DNA of 64,000 bases from Oscillospiraceae bacterium (GCA_017522015.1 JAFXAW010000012.1:62001-126000); one strand, 5' to 3'. Positions 26,666 to 36,603 are shown, counted from the stretch's first letter. The notes: generated by a model not told the origin, from the sequence alone. Translations and numbers: made by a program.

Positions 26666-27220
26666 ATGGCAGCCGAATACCAGGAATACAAAGACAGAAT
26701 GAAAAAGACGACCGAGGTGCTCTCCCAGCAGTTTGCAACTGTGCGCGCGGGACGCGCCAACGCCGGTGTACTTGACCAGATCAGCGTGGATTACTACGGC
26801 ACGATGACGCCCATCCGGCAGATCGCATCCGTGGCAACGCCCGACGCCCGCACGCTGACCATTCAGCCCTGGGATCAGAACGCGCTCAAGGGCATCGAGA
26901 AAGCGATTCTCACCAGTGACCTCGGCATCAATCCGCAGAACGACGGCCGCATCATCCGCCTTGTCTTCCCGCAGCTGACCGAGGATCGCCGCAAGGAGCT
27001 GGCCAAGGTCGTGCGCAAGTACGGTGAGGACAGCAAGGTCGCCATCCGCAACATCCGTCGCGATGCAATGGATAAGTTCAAAAAGCAGCAGAAGAAGTCC
27101 GAGATCACAGAGGACGATCTCAAGGACGTCGAGAAAGACCTTCAGAAGCTGACGGATGATTACATCAAGGAAATCGACGCACTTACTTCGAAGAAAGAGA
27201 AAGAACTCTTTGACCTGTAA
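26666..27220 (+). CDS. frr: Ribosome recycling factor
   Basis: The product is 184 aa, the normal length. It splits post-termination ribosomes with EF-G. The VRAGRANAGVLDQISVDYYG segment and the C-terminal triple-helix region (NIRRDAMDKFKKQQKKSEI) are characteristic. AGGAGG precedes the ATG, and uppS begins two bases after the stop. Confidence 0.98.
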   Translation: MAAEYQEYKDRMKKTTEVLSQQFATVRAGRANAGVLDQISVDYYGTMTPIRQIASVATPDARTLTIQPWDQNALKGIEKAILTSDLGINPQNDGRIIRLVFPQLTEDRRKELAKVVRKYGEDSKVAIRNIRRDAMDKFKKQQKKSEITEDDLKDVEKDLQKLTDDYIKEIDALTSKKEKELFDL

Positions 27221-27221
27221 A

Positions 27222-27953
27222 ATGCGCTGGTTCAAACGTAAACAAAAGGCGGAGGAGCTCGGGCTGACCGATCTCCCCCGCCATATTGCCGTTATTATGG
27301 ACGGCAACGGGCGTTGGGCGACGAAGCGCGGGCTGCCCCGCAGCGCCGGACACAGTGTCGGCGCGGAGGTTTTCCGCACCATCGCAACGCATTGCCGCGA
27401 CCTCGGAATCGAGTACCTGACCGTATACGCCTTTTCCACAGAGAACTGGTCACGTCCCGCGGACGAGGTTCGCAGCATCATGAAGCTGCTGGAGAAATAC
27501 CTGCGCGAGGCCATCGAGACGATGGAGCGCGACCACATCCGCCTGTGCATTTGGGGCGACACCAGCGTTCTGTCTCCGGAGCTGCAATCGCTCATCCGCA
27601 CAACAGACGACCTTTCTCAGAATTACAAAGGCTTTCAGGCCAACATCTGCATCAACTACGGCGGCAGGGACGAAATCGTGCGCGCTGCAAATCTTTGCGC
27701 GGAAAAAGGTCTTCCGATCACCGCCGAAGCGCTCTCCGGCGCGATGTACAGCGCCGGCGTTCCCGACCCGGATCTGATCATCCGCCCGAGCGGAGAGTAC
27801 CGGCTGAGCAATTTCCTGCTCTGGCAGTCGGCTTATGCAGAACTTTATTTTACAGACACGCTGTGGCCGGATTTCACAACCGCGGATTTGGACGCCGCGA
27901 TCGCAGATTACCGGCGCCGCAGCCGCCGATATGGAGGTGTTCAGTCCAAATGA
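27222..27953 (+). CDS. uppS: Undecaprenyl diphosphate synthase
   Basis: The product is 243 aa. It makes the C55 lipid carrier for wall synthesis from farnesyl-PP and isopentenyl-PP. The catalytic segment is HIAVIMDGNGRWATKRGLPR, with the later ICINYGGRDEIVRA and RPSGEYRLSNFLLWQSAYAE motifs. The ATG at 27222 is chosen because it falls just after the frr stop, indicating coupling. Its stop overlaps the start of cdsA. Confidence 0.97.
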   Translation: MRWFKRKQKAEELGLTDLPRHIAVIMDGNGRWATKRGLPRSAGHSVGAEVFRTIATHCRDLGIEYLTVYAFSTENWSRPADEVRSIMKLLEKYLREAIETMERDHIRLCIWGDTSVLSPELQSLIRTTDDLSQNYKGFQANICINYGGRDEIVRAANLCAEKGLPITAEALSGAMYSAGVPDPDLIIRPSGEYRLSNFLLWQSAYAELYFTDTLWPDFTTADLDAAIADYRRRSRRYGGVQSK

Positions 27954-28771
27954 TGGCCAGACTGATCGTAGCAGCGGTTGGAATTGCTATCCTGCTGCCG
28001 GTGGTGTTTCTATGCCCTCTGTGGGTATTCGCCGTTTTCATCGGCGCGATCAGCGCGCTGTGCGTGCGGGAGTTTCTGCGCTGCACCGCGCCGGAGCTGC
28101 CGCTTCGTATGCGCATCGTCGGCATGGCCCTTGCCGCCGTCGTGCCCTTTGCGGGCGCTTTCGGCGGGCATAACGCCGTAACAGCAGCGGCAATCATGCT
28201 TTCGCTGCTGTACCTCGCTGCAGAAATAATCCTGTCTTTTCAGCGGGAGACGCCCTTCTCCATGCAGAGCATTCTTGCTTACTTATTCTCCGCTGCGCTC
28301 ATGCCGCTTTTGCTCGGCGCGCTCGTGCGCGTGGGCACCGCCGGGGAATGGTTCAGAGCCCGGCTGCTGCTCCCCTTCCTGATTGCGTTCACCTGCGATT
28401 CCGGCGCCTACTTTGTCGGCATTGCCTTCGGCAAGCACAAGCTCACGCCGAAGCTGAGCCCCAACAAGTCGCTTGAAGGCTACATCGGTGGTTTCCTGAC
28501 CGGAATTGTGTGTTCGCTGCTCTATGGCGTCGTCCTCCACCTTTGCGGGGTAGAGGTTCGTTTCGTCGTGCTGATGATCTACGGCTTTCTCGGCAGCTTT
28601 GCCTGCGAGCTGGGCGACCTGTTCTTCTCCGCAGTCAAGCGGCTTTGCGGCGCGAAGGACTTTGGCCACCTCATCCCCGGGCACAATGGCGTGATGGATC
28701 GCTTCGACAGTCTGGTCTTTGTTGCGCCGCTGGTCGAGGTGCTCCTGCTGTGGGTTCCCGCAATTCTCTGA
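27950..28771 (+). CDS. cdsA: Phosphatidate cytidylyltransferase
   Basis: The product is 273 aa. It makes CDP-diacylglycerol in the cytoplasmic membrane. Several hydrophobic segments (residues about 4-40, 55-120, 140-160, 180-230) are followed by the signature SAVKRLCGAKDFGHLIPGH continuing NGVMDRFDS. Two adjacent ATG codons (27950 and 27953) overlap the uppS stop, with GGAGGTG upstream. The open frame extends further left, but that part overlaps uppS and is not coding. Confidence 0.95.
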   Translation: MMARLIVAAVGIAILLPVVFLCPLWVFAVFIGAISALCVREFLRCTAPELPLRMRIVGMALAAVVPFAGAFGGHNAVTAAAIMLSLLYLAAEIILSFQRETPFSMQSILAYLFSAALMPLLLGALVRVGTAGEWFRARLLLPFLIAFTCDSGAYFVGIAFGKHKLTPKLSPNKSLEGYIGGFLTGIVCSLLYGVVLHLCGVEVRFVVLMIYGFLGSFACELGDLFFSAVKRLCGAKDFGHLIPGHNGVMDRFDSLVFVAPLVEVLLLWVPAIL

Positions 28772-28792
28772 CGATTCCTTCGGGGGAAAGAC

Positions 28793-29935
28793 ATGAAAAC
28801 AATCTCTATTCTCGGTTCAACCGGATCCATCGGGCGACAGACCATTGAGGCCGCGCAGCATCTGTCTTTGCGCGTCGCCGCGCTCGCCGGAAACCGCAAC
28901 ACGGCGCTCCTGGAAGAACAGGCGCGCCGTCTTCATCCTGCGCTTCTTGCGGTTTGGGACGAGTCAAATGCAAAAGATCTTCGCATCGCGCTGGCGGACA
29001 CCCCTGTGCGCGTCGTTTCCGGCATGGACGGACTTATGGAAGCTGCTGTGCTGCCGGAAGCGGAGGCCGTTGTGACCGCCGTTTCCGGTTCAGTCGGCCT
29101 TCAGCCCACGCTGTGCGCAATCCGGGAGAAAAAGCGCATCTGCCTTGCAAACAAGGAAACCCTTGTCTGCGCGGGCGAGCTTGTGATGGCCGAGGCGGCA
29201 AAGCAGGGCGCGGAGATTCTGCCCGTGGACAGCGAGCACTCCGCCATTTTTCAGTGCCTGGACGGGCACGATCCCAAAGAGGTCAAAAAGCTCCTGCTCA
29301 CCGCCTCCGGCGGCCCTTTCCGTGGGAAAAAGCTGCAGGAGGTCTATTATGCCGCGCCCGAGGATGCGCTTGCGCATCCGAACTGGAGTATGGGCGCAAA
29401 AATCAGCGTGGACAGCGCCACGATGATGAACAAAGGTCTGGAATTCATCGAGGCCATGCACCTGTTCGGCGTGACGCCGGAGCAGATTGAGGTGCTGATT
29501 CACCCGGAGAGTGTCATACACTCTATGGTGGAATATACGGACGGGAGCGTTCTGGCGCAGTGCGGCACGGCGGATATGCGTCTGCCGATCCAGTACGCGC
29601 TCACCTACCCCGCGCGTATGCCCTCCCTGGCCGGAAGTCTGGACTTTGCAAAGCTCGCATCGCTGCATTTCATGGCGCCGGATCTGGAGAACACACCCTG
29701 CCTCGCCCTTGCGATCGACTGTGCGAAGCGCGGCGGCAATCTGCCCGCTGCGATGTCCGCGGCAAACGAGCTTGCCGTTTCCCGTTTCCTGAACCGGGAA
29801 CTTCCGTTTGGCGCAATCTATGAATGTGTTGCCGCCGCGCTGGACAGCATAGACATAGTAGAGAATCCGACGCTGGAAGCCCTTTTAGAAACGGACCGTG
29901 CCGCGCGCGAGGCTGCGGCAGCTTTTCAAGCTTGA
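28793..29935 (+). CDS. dxr: 1-deoxy-D-xylulose 5-phosphate reductoisomerase
   Basis: The product is 380 aa. It is the NADPH-dependent second step of the MEP isoprenoid pathway. Visible motifs are the GSTGSIGRQT cofactor loop, LANKETLVCAGELV, the metal-binding PVDSEHSAIFQCL, and SVDSATMMNKGLEFIEA. Together with ispG downstream it shows that this organism makes isoprenoids by the MEP route. Confidence 0.98.
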   Translation: MKTISILGSTGSIGRQTIEAAQHLSLRVAALAGNRNTALLEEQARRLHPALLAVWDESNAKDLRIALADTPVRVVSGMDGLMEAAVLPEAEAVVTAVSGSVGLQPTLCAIREKKRICLANKETLVCAGELVMAEAAKQGAEILPVDSEHSAIFQCLDGHDPKEVKKLLLTASGGPFRGKKLQEVYYAAPEDALAHPNWSMGAKISVDSATMMNKGLEFIEAMHLFGVTPEQIEVLIHPESVIHSMVEYTDGSVLAQCGTADMRLPIQYALTYPARMPSLAGSLDFAKLASLHFMAPDLENTPCLALAIDCAKRGGNLPAAMSAANELAVSRFLNRELPFGAIYECVAAALDSIDIVENPTLEALLETDRAAREAAAAFQA

Positions 29936-29952
29936 TTTCCATGAGGTGAAAC

Positions 29953-31017
29953 ATGTATATTGTGGTTGCAATCATCGCCTTTGTCGTGCTGATTATTTCG
30001 CACGAGTTCGGACACTTCATTGCCGCGAAGCTCTGCGGCGTGAAGGTTCTGGAATTCTCAGTCGGCATGGGCCCGAAGCTGCTGAAAAAGCAGGGCAAGG
30101 AAACGCTCTATACGCTGCGCTTATTGCCCATCGGCGGTTTTTGCGCCATGGAAGGCGAGGACGAGGACACCGGCGACCCGCGCGCATTCACGCAGCAGCC
30201 GGCCTGGAAACGCATCATCATTCTCTGCGCCGGCGCTGCGATGAACTTTCTGATCGGCCTCATCCTCATCTGTCTCTTGTTCTCCTCCGTCCCCAGATAC
30301 GGCACAAACACCGTAGACAGCTTTATGGACGGCTGCCCCTATGTGGGCGAAAACATGCTCCAGCCCGGCGACACGATCTATTCGGTCAACGGCGAGCGCT
30401 GCTACATCAGTACCGATGTGACAACCTTTATCTCCCGCGCCGGCGGGCGCGACATCGAGGTCGTTGTCAAGCGCGGCGGCGAAAAAGTCACGCTGCATTT
30501 TGACGAACTTATCCCCACTTTGGAGCTCACGGACGAAAACGGGAACACATCTCTCAAGTACGGTTTCAACTTCCGGGTGCAGGAGCGCAGCTTTGGCTCT
30601 CAGCTCAAATATTCGTGGTATCAGGCGCTGGATTTTGTGCGCATGGTGCGTTTAAGCCTTGTGGACCTGTTCTCCGGGGCGGTGGGTGTCAAGGATCTTT
30701 CGGGCGTTGTTGGAATTGTCTCCATCATCAACGACGTCGGGCAGTCCTCTCCAAGCGTCACGGCGGCGCTGGAAAACATCGCTTATCTGGTTGCTTTCAT
30801 CGCGATCAATCTGGCCGTGATGAATCTGCTTCCCATCCCGGCGCTTGACGGCGCACGGATACTCTTTTTGATTTTGACATGGTGCATCGAGCGCATCATC
30901 CGCAGGAAGCTCGATCCCAAATACGAGGGCTATATCCACGCAGCGGGGCTTGTGCTCCTGATTGGACTGATGCTCTTTGTGATGTACAACGATATTGCGC
31001 GCATTATCACCGGATAA
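29953..31017 (+). CDS. rseP: RIP zinc metalloprotease RseP/RasP (site-2 protease)
   Basis: The product is 354 aa. It is a membrane protease with the zinc motif HEFGH in its first transmembrane segment, a PDZ domain around residues 110-200 (QPGDTIYSVNGERCY), and the second motif MNLLPIPALDGARILF near the C-terminus. In Firmicutes it cleaves anti-sigma factors and signal-peptide remnants. Its position between dxr and ispG is conserved in clostridia. Confidence 0.96.
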   Translation: MYIVVAIIAFVVLIISHEFGHFIAAKLCGVKVLEFSVGMGPKLLKKQGKETLYTLRLLPIGGFCAMEGEDEDTGDPRAFTQQPAWKRIIILCAGAAMNFLIGLILICLLFSSVPRYGTNTVDSFMDGCPYVGENMLQPGDTIYSVNGERCYISTDVTTFISRAGGRDIEVVVKRGGEKVTLHFDELIPTLELTDENGNTSLKYGFNFRVQERSFGSQLKYSWYQALDFVRMVRLSLVDLFSGAVGVKDLSGVVGIVSIINDVGQSSPSVTAALENIAYLVAFIAINLAVMNLLPIPALDGARILFLILTWCIERIIRRKLDPKYEGYIHAAGLVLLIGLMLFVMYNDIARIITG

Positions 31018-31034
31018 AAGCGAGGCGAAACGGC

Positions 31035-32081
31035 ATGCGAAAACAGACGAGACAAATTCACATCGGCAGCGTGGCGCTCGGCGGCGGCGCGGAGGTTTCC
31101 GTGCAGTCCATGACCAACACGAAAACGAGTGACGCTTCCGCAACGCTCGCGCAAATTGCGCGCCTTGCAGAGGCTGGCTGTGACATTGTGCGCTGCGCCG
31201 TGCCGGATACTGCCGCCGCGGAAGCCATGCGGGAGATCTGCAAGAACTCTCCAATTCCGGTTGTGGCAGACATTCATTTTGATTACAAACTTGCGCTGGC
31301 CTCCGTCGAGGCGGGCGTGAGCAAAATACGCATCAACCCGGGCAACATCGGTTCGCGCGAGCGCGTCCGTGCTGTTGCAGATGCCTGTCGCGAGCATAGC
31401 ATCCCCATCCGTGTCGGCGTGAACAGCGGCAGCATCGAAAAAGAACTGCTGGAAAAATACGGCCGCAGCCCGACGGCGCTGGTGGAAAGCGCACTCGGGC
31501 ACGTACATATTCTGGAGGATATCGGATTTTCCGACATCTGCATTTCCCTCAAGTCCTCGGACGTGACGGAGACGGTGGAGGCTTACCGCCGGCTCTCAGA
31601 ACGCGTGGACTATCCCCTGCACATCGGCGTTACGGAGGCAGGCACCGCCTATAACGGCATCATTCGCTCCTCCGTCGGCATCGGAACGCTGCTCATGGAA
31701 GGCATCGGCGACACGCTGCGCGTGTCCCTCACGGCAGACCCGGTGGAGGAAATCCACGCCGGAATCGCCATTTTGAAAGCCGTCGGCCTGCGCCGGGACG
31801 GCGTGCACGTAATCTCCTGCCCCACCTGCGGACGGACGCAGATCGACCTGATCCCGCTTGCCAACGAGGTGGAGAAAGCGCTCTCCCATGTGAAAAAAAG
31901 CCTGACGGTGGCGGTCATGGGCTGCGTCGTCAACGGACCGGGAGAGGCGCGCGAGGCAGATTACGGCATCGCCGGCGGCAAAGACGAGGGGCTTCTCTTC
32001 CGCAAGGGAGTTGTCATCGGGAAAGTGCCGGCGGACAAGCTCTGCGCAGCGCTTCTGGATTTGATCGAATCGGACGAGTGA
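31035..32081 (+). CDS. ispG: 4-hydroxy-3-methylbut-2-enyl diphosphate synthase (flavodoxin/ferredoxin)
   Basis: The product is 348 aa. It is the [4Fe-4S] reductase of the MEP pathway. The cluster cysteines lie in SCPTCGRTQ and GCVVNGPGEA, and the TIM-barrel start is VSVQSMTNTKTSD with KIRINPGNIG. The ATG at 31035 follows GCGAGGCG. The start of polC follows the stop by seven bases. Confidence 0.97.
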   Translation: MRKQTRQIHIGSVALGGGAEVSVQSMTNTKTSDASATLAQIARLAEAGCDIVRCAVPDTAAAEAMREICKNSPIPVVADIHFDYKLALASVEAGVSKIRINPGNIGSRERVRAVADACREHSIPIRVGVNSGSIEKELLEKYGRSPTALVESALGHVHILEDIGFSDICISLKSSDVTETVEAYRRLSERVDYPLHIGVTEAGTAYNGIIRSSVGIGTLLMEGIGDTLRVSLTADPVEEIHAGIAILKAVGLRRDGVHVISCPTCGRTQIDLIPLANEVEKALSHVKKSLTVAVMGCVVNGPGEAREADYGIAGGKDEGLLFRKGVVIGKVPADKLCAALLDLIESDE

Positions 32082-32088
32082 GGTACAT

Positions 32089-35000
32089 ATGGATAAGATC
32101 ACTCCATTTTTAGATATTTTTTCCTGCTGCGGAGCGCTTTCGGACTCCTGCGGCGGGCTGGAAAAGGCAACGGTGCATCAGGTGACCGTCAATCGGGAGC
32201 GGATGTCCATGGTTGCGGATGTTGTGTTCGCCCAGACACCGCTTGCCTCCGAGCGGACGGCGCTTGAAAACTGCATCGCGGCGGAATACGGGCTGCGCAG
32301 CGTGGCGCTGCTCTCCCCCACCCCCGCGCAGACGAGTGCTGCGCCCGCGGCCAAAGAAAAGAAGCCGGCCAAAAATGGCGAAAAGAAACCGAGCGGCAGC
32401 GTTCTGCTCGGCAAAAGTTTCCGGGAACAGGGCTTCACACCGATCGGCGAACTGACGCGCGAGAGCGGAAACGTCACCGTCCGGGGCGAGGTTTTCGCCG
32501 TGGACAGCCGGGAGATCAAGCGGACTGGCGGCGCGGTGCTCAGCTTCTGCATCACGGATTACACCGGCTCTGTGCACGTGAGCAAATACATCCGTCCCGG
32601 AGACGACAACGGCATCATCAAGCTCGTCAAGGACGGGATGTATCTGTCCGTCAAGGGCAACATGAACTATAACCGCTACGATGAGGACATCGCGCTTGAG
32701 CCCTCCGCCATTCAGGAGTCGGCGCGGCCGCAGCGGGAGGATAACCACCCCGGCGAAAAGCGCGTGGAGCTGCATCTGCACACCCGTTTTTCCTCTCTGG
32801 ACGCGCTGAGCGACCCCGCCGCCGTCATCAAGACCGCGGCACGCTGGGGGCACGAGGCCGTTGCCTTCACCGATCACGGCGTTGCGCAGGCTTTTCCGGA
32901 CGCCTGGCTTGCAGCGAAAAAGGCCGGCATCAAGGTCATCTACGGTCTGGAAGGCTACTATGTCAACGATGTGGACGACAAGCTTGCCGTCCACGGCGAG
33001 GATGCGCGTGCGCTGACCGACGAATTTGTCGCCTTCGATCTGGAGACAACGGGACTCGATCAGAGAAAAGACCGCATCATCGAAATCGGCGCGGTGATCT
33101 TCCGCAAAGGCGAGTCGGTTGCAAGCTTCAACAGCTTTGTCGACCCCGAGCGGGCGCTGCCCTCCAACATCACAGAGCTCACGGGAATCACGCCGCGCGA
33201 TCTGTTCGATGCGCCCAGCGAAAAGGATGCGCTGAAGGCGTTTCTGGACTTTGTCGGTGACCGTCCGCTGGTTGCGCACAACGCAGACTTTGACGTCGGC
33301 TTCCTTATGAACGCCTGCACGCGGCAGGGATATGCCTACGACCCGGTCTATGTTGACACGCTCCTGCTTTCGCAGACGCTTTTGCCCGACCTGCGCCGTC
33401 ACAACCTCAACGTTGTGGCCGGACGGCTCGGCCTGCCGGATTTCCGGCATCACCGCGCAAGCGACGATGCCTATGTCTGCGCCCGCCTGTGTGAGCGTTT
33501 CTTTACCATGCTCGCGGAAAAGGGTGCTTCGTGCTTTAACGACATTCAGCCCATGATCGCAAGTCTGCGCGTGGGCGACAGAAGCCGCCGCACGCGGCAC
33601 ATCATCCTGCTCGCGCAGAACAAGACCGGCCTGAAAAACCTTTACGAACTGATTTCCCGCTCCCATCTGGAGCATTTCCGCCGCAACCCCATCATCCCGA
33701 AAAGCCTGCTCAGCCAATACCGCGAGGGTCTGATCATCGGCTCCGCCTGCGAAGCGGGTGAGGTGTTTGCCGCGATTCTCGGCCGCCGCAGCGCAGCGGA
33801 GCAGCGCCGCCTTGCATCGTTTTACGATTATCTGGAAATCCAGCCGCGGTGCAACAACGCCTTTCTTCTTGCCGATGGCAAAGTCCCGGACGAGGAAGCG
33901 CTTCTGGATCTCAACCGCCGCGTTGTGGAACTGGCCGCCGAGCTTGGAAAGCCCGTCGTCGCAACGGGCGACGTGCATTTCCTGGAGCCGGAGCATGAGG
34001 TCTATCGCCGCATCCTGCTCGCATCGAAAAAGATGAGTGACTGTGACCGGCCTCTGCCGCTCTACTTCAAAACCACAACGGAGATGCTCGAGGAGTTTGC
34101 CTATCTCGGCGAGGAGAAGGCGCACGAGGTCGTCATTGACGCGCCGCGCGCCATCGCTGAGCGCATTGAGAGCTTCGACATTCTGCCAAACGGCCTGTTC
34201 ACGCCGAAAATTGAAAACTCCGCCGAGGATCTGCAGGCGCTCTGCTATGAGAAAATGCACGCGCTCTACGGAGACAATCCGCCGGAAATCGTGTCTTCCC
34301 GCATGGAGACGGAGCTGCGCGACATTCTCGGGCGCAAATATGACGTCATCTATATGTCCGCGCAAAAGCTCGTTGCCGATTCCCTTGCGCACGGCTATCT
34401 GGTCGGTTCGCGAGGCAGCGTCGGCTCCTCTCTTGTCGCCTATCTCTCCGGCATTACGGAGGTCAACTCGCTCCCGGCGCACTATCGCTGCCCGAACTGC
34501 CGCTATTCGGATTTTGAGAGCGGCAAGGACTTTGGCTGCGGCGCGGATATGCCGGACAAGCTCTGCCCCGTTTGTGGCACGCCGCTGGATAAGGACGGTT
34601 TTGACATCCCGTTTGAAACCTTCCTCGGCTTCGGCGGTGACAAAGTGCCGGATATTGACCTGAACTTCTCCGGCGAATATCAGGCAAACGCCCACAAATA
34701 CACGGAAACGTTGTTCGGGCGCGACCATGTGTTCCGCGCCGGCACGATCGGAACGCTCGCAGAAAAGACCGCCTACGGCTATGTGAAGAAATATCTGGAG
34801 GAGCGGGGCCTCACCGTCACAAAGGCGGAGGAAAACCGGCTGGCGGCCGGCTGCGTCGGCGTCAAGCGCACGACGGGCCAGCACCCCGGCGGCCTTGTCA
34901 TCATCCCGCAGGACATGGACGTGACGGATTTCTGCCCTGTCCAGCATCCCGCAGACGACAAGGACAGCGACATCATCACAACCCACTTCGACTATCACAA

Positions 35001-36099
35001 GATGGAGGACAACCTCCTCAAGCTGGACGAGCTCGGTCACGATGATCCGACCATGATCCGCATGCTGGAAGATCTCACCGGCCTGGACGCCAAGAAAATC
35101 CAGCTTGGCGAAACGGACACCATGGGCATTTTCTGCTCCCCGGCTCCGCTCGGTCTGCCCGACGACGATCCCATCATCGGCAAAACCGGCACAATCGGCG
35201 TTCCGGAATTCGGCACCCCCTTTACCCGGCAGATGCTGGTGGACACGCTGCCGAAGAGTTTTGACACGCTGGTGCGTCTTTCCGGCTTCTCACACGGAAC
35301 GGACGTTTGGGCCGGTAACATCCGCGAACTGATCCTCAGCGGCACGGCCACCGTCAACGAAACCGTCGGCTGCCGTGACGACATCATGCTCTATCTGATC
35401 TCTGTCGGCATCGACCCAAAGCGCGCCTTCAAATTTATGGAGGCCGTGCGTAAGGGCGCAATCCACAAGGGCAAGTCCTGGCCGGACGGCATTGTGGAGG
35501 AGATGCAGGAGCACGGCGTGCCGGAGTGGTATATTGAGTCCTGCCGGAAAATTCAGTATCTGTTCCCGAAGGCGCATGCGGTTGCCTACGTCATGATGGC
35601 TTTCCGCATCGCGTGGTTCAAGGTTCACAAGCCGCTGGCTTTCTACAGCGCCTATTTCTATCGCCGCAGCCAGAAGGACAGCTTTGATGCGGACATGATG
35701 CTCGGCGGCGCAGAAAAAGTGCGCAACAAGATCAAAGAGATCCAGCAAAACCCGGCCGCCACCGCCAAGGAAGAAGATCTGCTCACCACGCTGGAGGCCG
35801 TCTATGAGTTCTACATGCGCGGCTTCACCTTCGCCGGCATTGATCTCTACAAATCCGACGCCACGCGCTTTCTCATTGACGGCGACGCGCTGCGTCCGCC
35901 CTTTGTGGCGATCTCGGGTCTTGGTGAGACTGCCGCACTCGATCTGATGCACTGCCGGGAAAGCGGCAAAAGCTTCCTTTCCGTAGAGGAGCTCTCCGCG
36001 GCCTGTCCCAAGGTCAGCCAGACGCATCTGGAGACGCTGCGTGCCATGGGTGCGCTCGGGGATCTGCCCGAGACCAGCCAGATGAGCCTTTTCGGCTGA
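32089..36099 (+). CDS. polC: DNA polymerase III PolC-type, alpha subunit with exonuclease
   Basis: The product is 1336 aa, slightly short for PolC because the N-terminal domain is reduced. The order is an OB-fold (about 110-215), a PHP domain (VELHLHTRFSSLDAL), an inserted DEDD 3'-5' exonuclease (AFDLETTGLDQRKDRIIEIG to HHRASDDAY), then the polymerase core with the catalytic PDIDLNFSGEY and a structural zinc site (CPNC...CPVC). It copies the chromosome at the fork. PolC marks low-GC Gram-positive lineages. It is the last gene of the pyrH operon. Confidence 0.98.
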   Translation: MDKITPFLDIFSCCGALSDSCGGLEKATVHQVTVNRERMSMVADVVFAQTPLASERTALENCIAAEYGLRSVALLSPTPAQTSAAPAAKEKKPAKNGEKKPSGSVLLGKSFREQGFTPIGELTRESGNVTVRGEVFAVDSREIKRTGGAVLSFCITDYTGSVHVSKYIRPGDDNGIIKLVKDGMYLSVKGNMNYNRYDEDIALEPSAIQESARPQREDNHPGEKRVELHLHTRFSSLDALSDPAAVIKTAARWGHEAVAFTDHGVAQAFPDAWLAAKKAGIKVIYGLEGYYVNDVDDKLAVHGEDARALTDEFVAFDLETTGLDQRKDRIIEIGAVIFRKGESVASFNSFVDPERALPSNITELTGITPRDLFDAPSEKDALKAFLDFVGDRPLVAHNADFDVGFLMNACTRQGYAYDPVYVDTLLLSQTLLPDLRRHNLNVVAGRLGLPDFRHHRASDDAYVCARLCERFFTMLAEKGASCFNDIQPMIASLRVGDRSRRTRHIILLAQNKTGLKNLYELISRSHLEHFRRNPIIPKSLLSQYREGLIIGSACEAGEVFAAILGRRSAAEQRRLASFYDYLEIQPRCNNAFLLADGKVPDEEALLDLNRRVVELAAELGKPVVATGDVHFLEPEHEVYRRILLASKKMSDCDRPLPLYFKTTTEMLEEFAYLGEEKAHEVVIDAPRAIAERIESFDILPNGLFTPKIENSAEDLQALCYEKMHALYGDNPPEIVSSRMETELRDILGRKYDVIYMSAQKLVADSLAHGYLVGSRGSVGSSLVAYLSGITEVNSLPAHYRCPNCRYSDFESGKDFGCGADMPDKLCPVCGTPLDKDGFDIPFETFLGFGGDKVPDIDLNFSGEYQANAHKYTETLFGRDHVFRAGTIGTLAEKTAYGYVKKYLEERGLTVTKAEENRLAAGCVGVKRTTGQHPGGLVIIPQDMDVTDFCPVQHPADDKDSDIITTHFDYHKMEDNLLKLDELGHDDPTMIRMLEDLTGLDAKKIQLGETDTMGIFCSPAPLGLPDDDPIIGKTGTIGVPEFGTPFTRQMLVDTLPKSFDTLVRLSGFSHGTDVWAGNIRELILSGTATVNETVGCRDDIMLYLISVGIDPKRAFKFMEAVRKGAIHKGKSWPDGIVEEMQEHGVPEWYIESCRKIQYLFPKAHAVAYVMMAFRIAWFKVHKPLAFYSAYFYRRSQKDSFDADMMLGGAEKVRNKIKEIQQNPAATAKEEDLLTTLEAVYEFYMRGFTFAGIDLYKSDATRFLIDGDALRPPFVAISGLGETAALDLMHCRESGKSFLSVEELSAACPKVSQTHLETLRAMGALGDLPETSQMSLFG

Positions 36100-36112
36100 T
36101 GCAAACCGTATA

Positions 36113-36166
36113 AAAAAACCTCCCTGTGCCGATACTTCCAGTATCATCACAAGGGAGGTCTTTTTT
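36113..36166 (+). terminator. polC terminator whose stem contains the next gene's ribosome site
   Basis: The arms AAAAAACCTCCCT and AGGGAGGTCTTTTTT enclose about 26 bases and end in a T-run. The right arm is also the Shine-Dalgarno sequence (GGGAGG) of the CBS gene starting at 36168. Confidence 0.85.
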
Positions 36167-36167
36167 C

Positions 36168-36596
36168 GTGAAAATCTGCGACATCATGTCAGACCGCGTC
36201 ATCTCCATCGGCATGGACGAGCCGGTCAGCGCGGCTGCGCGGCTGCTGAAAAACCACAACATCGGCTCTGTTCCGGTATGTTCCGGAGACGGAAAGCTAC
36301 GCGGCATCGTCACCGACCGCGACATCGTGCTGCGCTGCGTCGCGGCGGACGCCGACCCCAACACGACGCCCGTCAAGGAAATCATGTCCCGCGGCATCCT
36401 CACAGCGCAGCCTTTTGACGACGCAGAAAAGGCCGCCGAACTCATGTCTCAGGATCAGGTTCGCCGCCTGCCCGTTCTGGACAACGGGCGCCTTGTCGGC
36501 ATCGTCGCCCTCTCGGACCTTGCGCGCAACTGCAACTGCGAGATGGAGGCTGCTTCCGCGCTCACGGAGATCTCCTCCAACCTGCGACGCCGCTGA
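36168..36596 (+). CDS. Two-CBS-domain protein
   Basis: The product is 142 aa made of two CBS domains (IMSDRVISIGMDEPVSAAARLL to GIVTDRDIVLR, and IMSRGILTAQPFDDAEKAAELM to GIVALSDLAR). Such pairs bind adenine nucleotides and sense energy state; stand-alone forms are often stress or redox regulators. The start is GTG 36168, seven bases after GGGAGG. It has a Cys-rich NCNCE stretch near the end. Its ribosome site is buried in the polC terminator hairpin, so it may be expressed only from read-through transcripts or after structural change. Confidence 0.92.
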   Translation: MKICDIMSDRVISIGMDEPVSAAARLLKNHNIGSVPVCSGDGKLRGIVTDRDIVLRCVAADADPNTTPVKEIMSRGILTAQPFDDAEKAAELMSQDQVRRLPVLDNGRLVGIVALSDLARNCNCEMEAASALTEISSNLRRR

Positions 36597-36603
36597 AAAC
36601 TCA

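Noticed and set aside
27314..27949. N-terminal extension of CdsA by about 212 residues
   Set aside because: This part lies entirely within uppS in another frame and has no membrane or enzyme features. The tandem ATGs at 27950/27953 with an upstream GGAGGTG give a normal-length CdsA.
32110..35040. A 976-residue open frame antisense to polC
   Set aside because: The sense strand carries every PolC domain and catalytic motif. The antisense frame is a GC-rich shadow without recognisable domains or ribosome site.
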